A DNA stretch of 23,821 nucleotides from a virus, in the IMG/VR virus record IMGVR_UViG_3300025570_000114, positions 1 to 23,821 of that record, one strand, 5' to 3'. Both the position numbers and the translations under genes were made by a program. Below, piece by piece: positions 1 through 5,348 of the stretch. Under the pieces are notes generated by a model. It saw only the letters and a program-made list of their open reading frames with translations. It was not told the origin of the DNA and searched no databases. Within the stretch, counting starts at the first letter, position 1. Every line of letters starts with the position of its first letter.

Positions 1-1
1 A

Positions 2-178
2 AAACTCGAAGCCCATGAACGTGAATGCGCTGTAAGGATGGAAGCCATTGAAGATAAGTTCAAAGCTATAGAGAAACGCCTCGATGAAGGTTCTGTTAGA
101 TTTAAAAAAGCAGAAATGATGGTGTGGGGAATGTATCCTCTGATCATTGGTTTGTTCCTGATTGAAAGATTGTCGTAA
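2..178 (+). CDS. Coiled-coil membrane protein of the lysis region (5' truncated)
   Basis: The reading frame is open from the left edge and stops at TAA 176-178, so only the last 58 residues are seen. They comprise a charged helix rich in E, K and R (EAIEDKFKAIEKRLDEG) that looks like a coiled coil, then one hydrophobic segment (WGMYPLIIGLFLIERL) at the extreme C terminus. The stop overlaps the holin start (TAATG), so the two are translationally coupled. Small phage proteins with a coiled coil and a C-terminal membrane anchor are common beside holins, but their role (accessory holin, haemolysin-XhlA-like, or spanin-like) is not settled. I infer a membrane-associated lysis accessory protein; no catalytic motif is visible. 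Confidence 0.6.
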   Translation, partial: KLEAHERECAVRMEAIEDKFKAIEKRLDEGSVRFKKAEMMVWGMYPLIIGLFLIERLS

Positions 179-549
179 TGTTAGAAGCACTGATTGCCCC
201 TGTCACTGGTTTACTCGATAAATGGATACCTGATGCCACCGAAAAGCAGAAGATTGCTTATGAACTCTCAACGCTTTCTGAACGCCACGCGCAGGAACTC
301 GCAATCGCTCAGATTGAACTCAACAAAGCCGAAGCCCAAGGCAACTGGTTCCAAAGTTCTTGGCGACCTGCAACAGGATGGGTCTGCGTCCTTGGATTCG
401 CGGTTAACTTCCTGATCTCGCCACTGGCGGCAGGGTTCGGAATAGACATACCCCAAGCTGATACGTCTGTAATGATGCCAGTTCTAATGGGAATGCTTGG
501 ACTTGGTACGATGAGATCAGCAGAACGCATAAAAGGAGTCGGAAAATGA
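178..549 (+). CDS. Holin, GTA-type (3-TM holin family)
   Basis: This 123-residue protein matches the 'holin of 3 TMs, for gene-transfer release' family. The N terminus has an amphipathic IDKWIPD-like stretch (here LLDKWIPDATEKQK), then a charged helix with the family pattern IELNKAEAQ. Next come the hallmark WRPATGWVC and hydrophobic segments at about residues 67-87 and 97-110. The C-terminal RSAERIKG tail is basic. Holins of this type form inner-membrane lesions that let the endolysin reach peptidoglycan. The gene is coupled upstream by TAATG and downstream by ATGA at 546, where AAAGGAG (532-538) serves the endolysin. The length is normal for the family. Confidence 0.85.
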   Translation: MLEALIAPVTGLLDKWIPDATEKQKIAYELSTLSERHAQELAIAQIELNKAEAQGNWFQSSWRPATGWVCVLGFAVNFLISPLAAGFGIDIPQADTSVMMPVLMGMLGLGTMRSAERIKGVGK

Positions 550-941
550 CTACAAAGAAAAAAGAAAAGAAAGAAGAAAAGAATTACTTCAAACCTAAAG
601 AACTCAAGTGCAAAGCAACAGGAGAAGAAGGGTTTGATCCTGACTTCTTAGCCCTGCTAAATGAGATACGGCATGAGTGTGGTTTTAGCTTTCCCCTGTC
701 TAGTGCTTACAGATCACCACAGCACCCCATAGAAGCGCGTAAGGAGCGTCTAGGAGCGCATACATACGGAAAGGCGGTAGATATATTAGCTAACGGAGAA
801 AGCGCCTTAGAAATCATTAGAGTGGCACAAAAGCATGGGATAAAAAGAATAGGTGTTCAGCAGAAAGGTGGTGGTAGGTTTATCCATCTGGACGTTTGTA
901 CAGAGGAAGAGGGTTTTCCCCCTGCTATTTGGTCTTACTAG
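546..941 (+). CDS. Endolysin, M15-family peptidase
   Basis: This 131-residue protein carries the M15 (VanY/Peptidase_M15_3) zinc-peptidase signature. It has SSAYRSP (52-58), H72 followed seven residues later by D79 (GAHTYGKAVDI), and HLD at 114-116, so H72, D79 and H114 are the predicted Zn ligands. Family members cleave D-Ala-D-Ala or L-Ala-D-Glu bonds in peptidoglycan, and phages use them as endolysins. The N terminus is extremely Lys/Glu rich (first 12 residues) and has no signal peptide, so export would rely on the holin just upstream. The start ATG at 546 overlaps the holin stop and has AAAGGAG at 532-538. Confidence 0.88.
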   Translation: MTTKKKEKKEEKNYFKPKELKCKATGEEGFDPDFLALLNEIRHECGFSFPLSSAYRSPQHPIEARKERLGAHTYGKAVDILANGESALEIIRVAQKHGIKRIGVQQKGGGRFIHLDVCTEEEGFPPAIWSY

Positions 942-956
942 TACCATATAAAACAT

Positions 957-984
957 AAGCCCTGCCTAGTGTGGGGTTTTTTTT
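957..984 (+). terminator. Probable intrinsic terminator after lysis genes
   Basis: A short, imperfect stem (AAGCCC 957-962 against GGGGTT 973-978, one mismatch, 10-nt loop) is followed by eight consecutive T residues (977-984). The stem is weak, but the T tract and its position between the lysis operon and a new promoter support termination. Confidence 0.45.
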
Positions 985-1006
985 GCCTAATTAATTAACA
1001 AAAAGG

Positions 1007-1035
1007 TTTACATTTAAGATTAGATAGACTAAGAT
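1007..1035 (+). promoter_or_regulatory. Early promoter PE1 (sigma70-like)
   Basis: TTTACA (1007-1012), a 17-bp spacer and TAAGAT (1030-1035) lie 62 bp upstream of the ATG at 1069. The same TTTACA-to-ATG distance and the same downstream leader occur at 7824-7886, which supports a functional phage promoter family. It should drive the first early operon. Confidence 0.65.
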
Positions 1036-1045
1036 GTAATCTCAA

Positions 1046-1072
1046 TCAATAAAACAAGGTAATAAATTATGA
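1046..1072 (+). repeat. Leader repeat, copy 1
   Basis: This 27-bp block is identical to 7863-7889. It starts TCAATAAAAC, contains the ribosome binding site AAGG (1056-1059) and ends with the start codon of the next gene (ATGA). A shorter match (TCAATAAAAC) also occurs at 3933-3942 downstream of the third early promoter. Confidence 0.9.
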
Positions 1073-1362
1073 GTAATTTAGATAATAAAGTTAAAGTTCT
1101 AGGTTTTTTAGACGGATATAGAGACTCTTGCGCTCCCATTACTTCTGATTTGATTAAGTATTTTTCTATCAGGATTGAATGGCCCGAGAAAAAAAGTATG
1201 GATGTTTATCCGTTGGAGGAAATATTGGAGATATACACGCCAGAAGAAATCAAATCTGGTTTTATGGGCAATCTTGATGGTGATGCATGGTTTGCTTTAG
1301 TTGGTCGAGGCAAAGAGGTTTACAACTGGAAACACGCATTACGGGATATATTAAATATCTAA
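1069..1362 (+). CDS. Hypothetical early protein (97 aa)
   Basis: I do not recognise this family. The 97-residue product is soluble and mixed alpha/beta in appearance, with several Trp/Tyr residues and an acidic middle (VYPLEEILEIYTPEEIKSG). No cysteine motif, signal peptide or membrane segment is visible. It is the first gene behind early promoter PE1 and starts inside the 27-bp leader repeat shared with the gene at 7886, so it is probably among the first phage proteins made. Small first-position early proteins often act on host functions, but nothing in this sequence shows such a role. A GC hairpin with UUCG loop follows it. Confidence 0.7.
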   Translation: MSNLDNKVKVLGFLDGYRDSCAPITSDLIKYFSIRIEWPEKKSMDVYPLEEILEIYTPEEIKSGFMGNLDGDAWFALVGRGKEVYNWKHALRDILNI

Positions 1363-1377
1363 GACTTCAAATCAACC

Positions 1378-1394
1378 GCCCCTTCGGGGGCTTT
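1378..1394 (+). terminator. GC hairpin with UUCG loop (attenuator or mRNA-stability element)
   Basis: GCCCC (1378-1382) pairs with GGGGC (1387-1391) around a TTCG tetraloop, followed by only three T residues. It sits between two genes of the same apparent operon, so it is more likely a partial terminator or a 3'-end stabiliser than a full stop. Confidence 0.45.
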
Positions 1395-1409
1395 GCTGTA
1401 GGAGGCAAT

Positions 1410-1565
1410 ATGAATATCAACGAGTTAAACGACTATGAGCGCGGTGAGTATGACTGCATTCTTGGCTACCCTGCCTTAGAGGGTCAATCAGAGGCTTACG
1501 AACTAGGTTACGGTGAGCGATACCAGAAACAAGAGACTGTAGGAGGTCAATGTGAAGAAGCATAA
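1410..1565 (+). CDS. Small phage protein with YERGEYDC motif (51 aa)
   Basis: The start is ATG 1410, chosen because TAGGAGGCAAT gives a near-perfect Shine-Dalgarno (GGAGG 1401-1405) at the right spacing. A longer frame reaches upstream into the preceding gene and through the hairpin and is not needed. The 51 residues are acidic and aromatic, with DYERGEYDCILGYPA and YELGYGERYQKQE, a pattern I have seen in small phage proteins of unknown function that are often next to recombination genes. It overlaps the next gene by 14 bases. No enzymatic motif is evident. Confidence 0.7.
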   Translation: MNINELNDYERGEYDCILGYPALEGQSEAYELGYGERYQKQETVGGQCEEA

Positions 1566-2133
1566 TATACCGCAGAAAGTAGCAGACGTTTTAAAAGACA
1601 TTGGAGAGACATCAAAAACAGCTACGTGGGATTGTCATGGCACTGTTGTTATATTACATAAAGCACTTGAGAAAGTTGCCGCGCATAAGGACATTACCTT
1701 TGACGCGCCTGTAGTAATTGAAAGCAATGTAGAAAAGAAGATGGTCGTGATGTTAGTCACTGGTAGGTTTGGCGATAAAGTTGAGTGGAGTTTTGGCGAG
1801 GCCGCACCCTATAACCTTAAGAATAATTACCCTTTTGCAATGGCTGAAAAGAGAGCAAAAGATAGAGTGATTTTGAAGTTAGTTGGCTTGCACGGTGATG
1901 CATACAGCGAAATAGAAGCTGATGAGTTTAATGAAACTAAGCCGTCTAAACTTAATAAAGAGCCTGATGAGGATACGGTTAGTGAAGATCAAATAATTGC
2001 TATCAAGAAATTACTTGATGAAACAAAATCAAATGAGGCTAGGTTTTTAAAGTGGCTTAAGGTAGAAAATATTGATCAAGTTTTAGCCAGTGATTACGAC
2101 AGAGCGATTGCCGCACTAGAGGCTAAGTTGTGA
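1552..2133 (+). CDS. Probable single-strand annealing protein (Erf/Rad52-like)
   Basis: The start is GTG 1552, set by AGGAGG at 1541-1546; the overlapping ATG at 1550 reads straight into TGA. The 193-residue product has an N-terminal domain ending in YPFAMAEKRAKDRVILKL, which resembles the helix of Erf/Rad52-like and related phage annealing proteins. An acidic linker (about 125-145) follows. The C-terminal helical domain (EDQIIAIKKLLDET ... ARFLKWLKVENID) is typical of the tails of phage RecT/Erf-class proteins. It lies two genes upstream of a YqaJ-type exonuclease and SSB, the classic annealing-recombination operon. The role would be pairing complementary strands during phage recombination. 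The N-terminal assignment is by motif resemblance and context, not certain. Confidence 0.6.
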   Translation: MKKHNIPQKVADVLKDIGETSKTATWDCHGTVVILHKALEKVAAHKDITFDAPVVIESNVEKKMVVMLVTGRFGDKVEWSFGEAAPYNLKNNYPFAMAEKRAKDRVILKLVGLHGDAYSEIEADEFNETKPSKLNKEPDEDTVSEDQIIAIKKLLDETKSNEARFLKWLKVENIDQVLASDYDRAIAALEAKL

Positions 2134-2351
2134 GAAAGCATATAGAAATCATCTGTCCAGATTGCGGTGATAGCTTAGGTGCAAATCAAAGTTTATCTGA
2201 CAGCCCAGATTATGAGTGTGTTTTGGAGGGTGGGTGCGTTGATTGCCATACTCATGTTATCGCTTTTATCCCTACAAAAAAATACGCGAATCAATGTAAC
2301 AGGGAAATACACGCGCAAATCGTAAAGGAAAGAACTCATGATTATTCTTGA
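2130..2351 (+). CDS. Zinc-ribbon protein (73 aa)
   Basis: GTG 2130 overlaps the upstream stop (GTGA), with AGAGG at about 2117 as a weak ribosome binding site. The 73-residue product has C9-x2-C12 (CPDCG) and C36-x2-C39 (CVDC), plus C30, consistent with a small zinc ribbon. The C terminus is basic. It lies between the annealing protein and the exonuclease, so a nucleic-acid-binding accessory role is plausible but not shown. It overlaps the exonuclease gene by 14 bases. Confidence 0.6.
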   Translation: MRKHIEIICPDCGDSLGANQSLSDSPDYECVLEGGCVDCHTHVIAFIPTKKYANQCNREIHAQIVKERTHDYS

Positions 2352-2937
2352 GCATGAACAAGGGACTGAGGAATGGCTTGCCGCTCGATTGGGTAGGCCA
2401 TCTGCCAGTGGCTTTTCTAAGCTGATTACTGCAACTGGTAAGCCGTCAACTTCTGCTAGTGGATATATTCACGAACTAATTGCAGAGCGTCTTACAGGTG
2501 AATCCACCCCCTTCCATGTTACTGAGTGGATGGAGCGTGGGACTAAGTTAGAACCAGAGGCTAGAGAGGCATATGAGTTTATAACCGATAACGAGGTTAT
2601 AGAAACTGGCTTCATTTTAGACCCTAGCTTTGAGTTTGGCTGTTCACCTGATGGTCTGATTAATGGTGATGGCGGTTTAGAAATTAAATGTCCTGCGCCT
2701 AAAACGATGGTTAGCTATCTGGCAGACGAGCAGGTCGGTGTTAAGAAATACTGGCAACAAATCCAAGGTTGTATGTGGATTACTCAACGTGATTGGTGGG
2801 ATTTTTTTGCCTATCACCCAAAAATGCGGCACGTTCTTGTGCGCGTTAAACGCGATGACGAATACATCGCAAAGTTAGCCGCTGAAGTTAATGCGGCTGT
2901 AAGTCAAATTTTAAACCAAGTGGAGAAGTTAAAATGA
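2338..2937 (+). CDS. YqaJ-like viral exonuclease (lambda Exo family)
   Basis: This 199-residue protein has the lambda-exonuclease/YqaJ fold motifs in order. They are GTEEWLAARLGRPSASGF (9-26), the ERGTKLEPEAR helix with E72, CSPDGL with D105, and LEIKCP with E115 and K117. D105, E115 and K117 form the PD-(D/E)xK catalytic core, and a Q-rich WQQIQGCMW helix follows, as usual. The family degrades one strand of duplex DNA 5' to 3', handing 3' tails to the annealing protein encoded just upstream. Length is normal. It is coupled to SSB by an ATGA overlap. Confidence 0.9.
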   Translation: MIILEHEQGTEEWLAARLGRPSASGFSKLITATGKPSTSASGYIHELIAERLTGESTPFHVTEWMERGTKLEPEAREAYEFITDNEVIETGFILDPSFEFGCSPDGLINGDGGLEIKCPAPKTMVSYLADEQVGVKKYWQQIQGCMWITQRDWWDFFAYHPKMRHVLVRVKRDDEYIAKLAAEVNAAVSQILNQVEKLK

Positions 2938-3320
2938 GTATTAATGTAATGGTATTTTGTGGGAATGTAGGAAGTGACATGGAGGTAAGGCATACAGCAA
3001 ACGGAAAGGCAATAGGTCAGTTTAATGTGGCTGTAAACCAAGGGTGGGGTGAGAACAAAAAAACGTCTTGGGTTACTTGCAAAATGTTTAATGATCGCGC
3101 AGAAAAGTTAGCCCCTTATGTTAAAAAAGGAATGCAACTCACTGTGACAGGTGAATTGTCTGTTGATGAGTGGGAAAAAGAAGGAGTCAAAAACAAAAAA
3201 GTTTGCTGTATTGTCAAAGATGTTCAGCTTCCAAAGCAACAAGCAACTGAAGAAACCGCAAGCGTAACGCAAAACAATACAACTGCGGATGAAGACTTTG
3301 ACAACGCTATTCCATTTTGA
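2934..3320 (+). CDS. ssb: Single-stranded DNA-binding protein
   Basis: The 128-residue product is a bacterial-type SSB. It has an N-terminal OB fold (MSINVMVFCGNVGSD, then an IGQFNVAVNQ strand and SWVTCKMFNDRAEKL), a Gln/Thr-rich linker from about residue 100, and an acidic tip ending DNAIPF that resembles the host-protein-docking tail of SSB. It protects the 3' strands made by the exonuclease and probably recruits host replication and repair enzymes. The start ATG overlaps the exonuclease stop (ATGA). The gene ends just before a 7-bp GC hairpin. Confidence 0.92.
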   Translation: MSINVMVFCGNVGSDMEVRHTANGKAIGQFNVAVNQGWGENKKTSWVTCKMFNDRAEKLAPYVKKGMQLTVTGELSVDEWEKEGVKNKKVCCIVKDVQLPKQQATEETASVTQNNTTADEDFDNAIPF

Positions 3321-3323
3321 TCT

Positions 3324-3346
3324 AAAAAGCCCCCCTTTCGGGGGGC
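3324..3346. terminator. Strong GC hairpin after ssb; minus-strand terminator shape
   Basis: GCCCCCC (3329-3335) pairs perfectly with GGGGGGC (3340-3346) around TTTC. On the + strand it is followed by AAACC, not T residues; on the minus strand it is followed by five T residues. It therefore looks like a textbook intrinsic terminator for leftward transcription, although no leftward gene was found. For rightward transcripts it may act as a 3'-end stabiliser or pause. Confidence 0.6.
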
Positions 3347-3409
3347 AAACCATAGGAGGTTGTCGATCGGGGGAACCGACCAAACAAATATAACATAGGA
3401 TTTAATGCA

Positions 3410-3622
3410 ATGAAATTAATACACGTAGGCAAATGCGTAGTAGCCGCCCAAGAACTTAAAGGAATCACTAGCGTGGAGTTTGCTAAAATAGCAAAGACCT
3501 CCCCTCAACAAGTATTACGTTGGCGCACTCAATCCAATATGAAACTGCACACTATTCAGCGCGTATGTGATGCTTTAGATATAAGCCTAGAGTCTTTTAT
3601 AACTTTTGGGTATAAGGTTTAG
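3410..3622 (+). CDS. Cro/C1-type HTH transcriptional regulator (70 aa)
   Basis: The 70-residue product is a single XRE-family helix-turn-helix domain. TSVEFAKIAKTSPQQVLRWR spans the recognition region at about residues 20-39, and TIQRVCDALDISLESF is the usual fourth and fifth helices. There is no cleavage or dimerisation domain as in full-length CI, so it resembles Cro or small phage regulators. A TAGGAT motif precedes the ATG at 3410. An inverted repeat TTTAC-N6-GTAAA begins two bases after its stop and overlaps a promoter, so it may control the region directly downstream. Whether it sets a lysogeny switch is unknown because no integrase or opposing repressor is present. Confidence 0.8.
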   Translation: MKLIHVGKCVVAAQELKGITSVEFAKIAKTSPQQVLRWRTQSNMKLHTIQRVCDALDISLESFITFGYKV

Positions 3623-3623
3623 G

Positions 3624-3639
3624 TTTACCTTTTTGTAAA
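3624..3639. promoter_or_regulatory. Inverted repeat TTTAC-N6-GTAAA, candidate operator
   Basis: A 16-bp inverted repeat with 5-bp arms (3624-3628 and 3635-3639) lies immediately after the XRE gene and overlaps the -35 of the promoter at 3633-3661. The same half-sites occur as a fused palindrome at 3843-3854. It is a candidate binding site for the adjacent regulator. Confidence 0.4.
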
Positions 3640-3661
3640 AATGATTTTTAATTAATACAGT
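3633..3661 (+). promoter_or_regulatory. Promoter in front of structured segment
   Basis: TTGTAA (3633-3638), a 17-bp spacer and TACAGT (3656-3661) form a plausible sigma70 promoter (4/6 in each box). The predicted start, 6-8 bases after the -10, falls at the GGG (3666-3668) that opens the foldable segment. It overlaps the candidate operator at 3624-3639. Confidence 0.45.
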
Positions 3662-3665
3662 ATTC

Positions 3666-3842
3666 GGGCTAGAGCAGATATGAATTGACATATCCCTTCG
3701 GGTGGCGAACTCCCTAACAGAATGCCATAGACGCGGTTGACCCTCCGCACATAGCCCCTAATAGAGATCGGTTTCTCTTGATGGATAGTTTGGCGATACG
3801 ATACGAATACGAATTAACCGCTGAGTCGCATAGCCCTCAGAT
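3666..3842 (+). ncRNA. Candidate structured RNA (unknown family)
   Basis: No ORF of note exists here, but the segment is rich in pairing. GGGCTA (3666-3671) is complementary to TAGCCC (3752-3757) and would close a multibranch domain. Inside are GATATG/CATATC (3677-3682 with 3689-3694), TGGC/GCCA (3703-3706 with 3724-3727) and GCGG/CCGC (3733-3736 with 3745-3748). Beyond are AGAGA/TCTCT (3763-3767 with 3774-3778) and CTGAG/CTCAG (3821-3825 with 3836-3840). A second TAGCCC at 3831-3836 could compete for GGGCTA. The arrangement is faintly tRNA-like but lacks a T-loop GTTCRA, anticodon arm and CCA. No intrinsic terminator is evident, so it could be an sRNA or the 5' leader of the gene at 3976. 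The 3' limit is a guess. Confidence 0.35.
3796..3812 (+). repeat. Short ATACG(A) tandem repeats
   Basis: ATACG occurs three times at 3796, 3801 and 3807 (periods of 5 and 6 bp), giving a GATACGATACGAATACGA run. This may be a protein-binding cluster or a degenerate iteron, followed downstream by an A-rich tract (3885-3930). Confidence 0.5.
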
Positions 3843-3854
3843 CGTAAATTTACG
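3843..3854. promoter_or_regulatory. Perfect 12-bp palindrome, candidate operator
   Basis: CGTAAATTTACG is a perfect palindrome; a further half-site CGTAAA lies at 3863-3868. It shares GTAAA/TTTAC arms with the inverted repeat at 3624-3639 and sits upstream of the promoter at 3892. Confidence 0.45.
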
Positions 3855-3891
3855 GAAACAGTCGTAAAAGGGTTAAAACGTCTTTTAAAAA

Positions 3892-3919
3892 GTTACATAA
3901 AATAAAAAAAGAAAATAAT
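3892..3919 (+). promoter_or_regulatory. Early promoter PE2 (diverged copy of the cassette)
   Basis: GTTACA (3892-3897), a 16-bp spacer and AATAAT (3914-3919) are followed by TCAATAAAAC (3933-3942), the same leader start found behind PE1 and PE3. TTACAT is common to all three. It should drive the operon that begins at 3976. Confidence 0.5.
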
Positions 3920-3975
3920 AAGAAACAATTTATCAATAAAACGGGCGAGGCTTGACCGAGCCATAGGAGATAAAA

Positions 3976-4260
3976 ATGAGTATTAAACATAAAGATGTAT
4001 GCAATTTAATTGGAATGACCGAGCAAGAGTTTATGAGTTGGACGCAAACATTTAACGCGGATTATAAAACTTTTATATCTGAAGACGGTTATTTAGGTTG
4101 TATTTATACTGATGGTGATGATGGGTTTATGTTGTTTAGCACTGATTGTGAATGCTTTGAAGATGAAGGTGTTAGCGTACAAGTCAGTGGCAAATATTGT
4201 GATATAGATTTTGCATCAATGCACGACATTCATCTAAAGCTATCTGGGTGGGAGGATTAA
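3976..4260 (+). CDS. Acidic hypothetical protein (94 aa)
   Basis: I do not recognise this family. The product is strikingly acidic: 19 Asp/Glu, 5 Lys and no Arg in 94 residues. It has an N-terminal helix-like part (KDVCNLIGMTEQEFMSW) and a strand-rich remainder with five Cys (DGYLGCIYTDGDDGF, CECFEDEG). TAGGAGAT at 3963-3970 is a good ribosome binding site. It is the first gene behind promoter PE2 and follows the regulatory interval. Its charge would be compatible with a DNA-mimic or a protein-interaction role, but this is only inference from composition. Confidence 0.7.
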   Translation: MSIKHKDVCNLIGMTEQEFMSWTQTFNADYKTFISEDGYLGCIYTDGDDGFMLFSTDCECFEDEGVSVQVSGKYCDIDFASMHDIHLKLSGWED

Positions 4261-4262
4261 TA

Positions 4263-4724
4263 ATGATTACTATGCGAGAAACATCAGCAGATAGATCAAG
4301 AGAGCAACGATTATTGTCCGCAATGGCAAAGCGTTTAGGGTGTCAATATAAACAATCACCAAATCTTACAAAGTACAGGCTTGATGGGTGGTTTCATAAT
4401 GGTCAGGATTCTGATAGCCGAGGTGAGATGATTGGTTGGGCAGAATGCAAATGGTATGGCGATGGCAAAAAGGCATTTTGTGCGTTGAATGTTCCTAAGT
4501 ACATGGAGATTCTGCATTTAAGTCAAACAACTATGCTTCCATCTTATTTTATTTTTAGAGAAGAAAACAGATTTGGCTATATAATAGTACATGATGGTGT
4601 TATGCATAGGGCGAAGTTTAAAGTCTTTCAGACAGGTGGCACTGCTAAGGGAAGACAACCTAACCCCGATGATATAGAGCCTTTAATTATGTTTGATAAA
4701 TCAGAAATACACTGGGGGAACTAA
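4263..4724 (+). CDS. PD-(D/E)xK nuclease-like protein
   Basis: The start is ATG 4263, with GGAGG at 4251-4255 seven bases upstream; an earlier in-frame GTG (4248) overlaps that ribosome binding site and is unlikely. The 153-residue product contains YRLDGWF (about 38-44) and, after a loop, GWAECKWYG (about 59-67), which fit the D...ExK core of endonuclease-like folds. A YFIFREENRFGYIIVHDG strand region follows. This resembles small phage nuclease-like proteins (resolvase or VRR-NUC style), but the exact family is not recognised. It begins two bases after the upstream stop and overlaps the next start (TAATG), inside an operon of DNA-metabolism genes. Confidence 0.55.
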   Translation: MITMRETSADRSREQRLLSAMAKRLGCQYKQSPNLTKYRLDGWFHNGQDSDSRGEMIGWAECKWYGDGKKAFCALNVPKYMEILHLSQTTMLPSYFIFREENRFGYIIVHDGVMHRAKFKVFQTGGTAKGRQPNPDDIEPLIMFDKSEIHWGN

Positions 4725-5101
4725 TGATTTTAAATAATGGCGACAACTGGCAACCAGAAGAGACTGACATTATTGCTTGGCAACGCGCCTTTCCAAAGGT
4801 CGATGTATACCAAGAACTGATGGCGATGGAATCTTGGCTAGATGCTAATCCAACTCGCAGGAAAAAACCCACAGGAATAAAACGCTTTGTTAACTCTTGG
4901 TTATCTAGATCACAAGAGCAGGGTGGCAGTTCCCCTATTGCTAAGAAATATAACAAACCTGATAGCATAAGAGCCAAAACATTAGAGATGCAAATGGCTG
5001 ATGTCACTTGGGTCGATCCTGATGAGGTTCAGATGATGAAGGAGTTCTACTTAAATAAATTTGGTTACTATTACGACGGAGAAATACGTGAGCGCATCTA
5101 G
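4724..5101 (+). CDS. DnaT-like replication protein domain (125 aa)
   Basis: The 125-residue product has the conserved pattern WQRAFP, then VDVYQELMAMESWLDANPTR, then KGI-type GIKRFVNSWLSR (about 50-61). This is found at the C terminus of many phage O-like/DnaT-like replication initiators, where it contacts ssDNA and helps load the helicase. Here it stands alone, without the usual N-terminal winged-helix origin-binding domain, so the protein is either a minimal loader or works with the small HTH protein encoded next. The start overlaps the upstream stop (TAATG), preceded by GGGGGA. Confidence 0.6.
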   Translation: MILNNGDNWQPEETDIIAWQRAFPKVDVYQELMAMESWLDANPTRRKKPTGIKRFVNSWLSRSQEQGGSSPIAKKYNKPDSIRAKTLEMQMADVTWVDPDEVQMMKEFYLNKFGYYYDGEIRERI

Positions 5102-5348
5102 TCAAGCAAAACAAATACGGTATGAGGGCAATAAGCCAGACTTGGTACATGGTCGGTATTACACTATTAAAAGATTGTCTGAGATAACTGGCCTGTCAGA
5201 TACAGCGATTCGATACAGGCTTAACGGTAGTGATATATGTACAGACGATGAGTTGGTTAAAAGTCACTGCGGTAGAACACTGAGAAAAAAGAAGGTTAAG
5301 GTAAATACGACACTATCTCAGAAGTGGCTTACGCGGAAGCTAGTATGA
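5088..5348 (+). CDS. Small HTH DNA-binding protein (86 aa)
   Basis: I choose GTG 5088 because GGAGAA (5079-5084) lies just upstream; a TTG further 5' has no ribosome binding site. The 86-residue product contains YYTIKRLSEITGLSDTAIRY (about 26-45), a clear helix-turn-helix, followed by a basic C-terminal tail (TLRKKKVKVN). It overlaps the DnaT-like gene by 14 bases and the NinB-like gene by ATGA. Together with the upstream protein it could supply the DNA-binding and helicase-loading halves of a split replication initiator; that is inference from order only. It could equally be a transcription factor. Confidence 0.6.
   Translation: MSASSQAKQIRYEGNKPDLVHGRYYTIKRLSEITGLSDTAIRYRLNGSDICTDDELVKSHCGRTLRKKKVKVNTTLSQKWLTRKLV

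Noticed and set aside
3355-3399. Possible leader peptide starting TTG after AGGAGG near 3354
   Set aside because: The ribosome binding site abuts the TTG with no spacing, and the 12-codon product has no recognisable feature.
3685-3713. TTGACA at 3685 as a -35 box
   Set aside because: No acceptable -10 at 16-18 bp (AACTCC), and the hexamer overlaps the GATATG/CATATC hairpin.
3666-3757. tRNA or tRNA-like gene
   Set aside because: Outer stem and three arms resemble a cloverleaf in outline, but there is no T-loop GTTCRA, no D-loop GG, no 7-nt anticodon loop, extra bases before the 3' strand, and no CCA.
4687-5007. Minus-strand open frame of 106 codons
   Set aside because: Antisense to the DnaT-like gene, no ribosome binding site, no recognisable motif, and all neighbouring genes are on the + strand.
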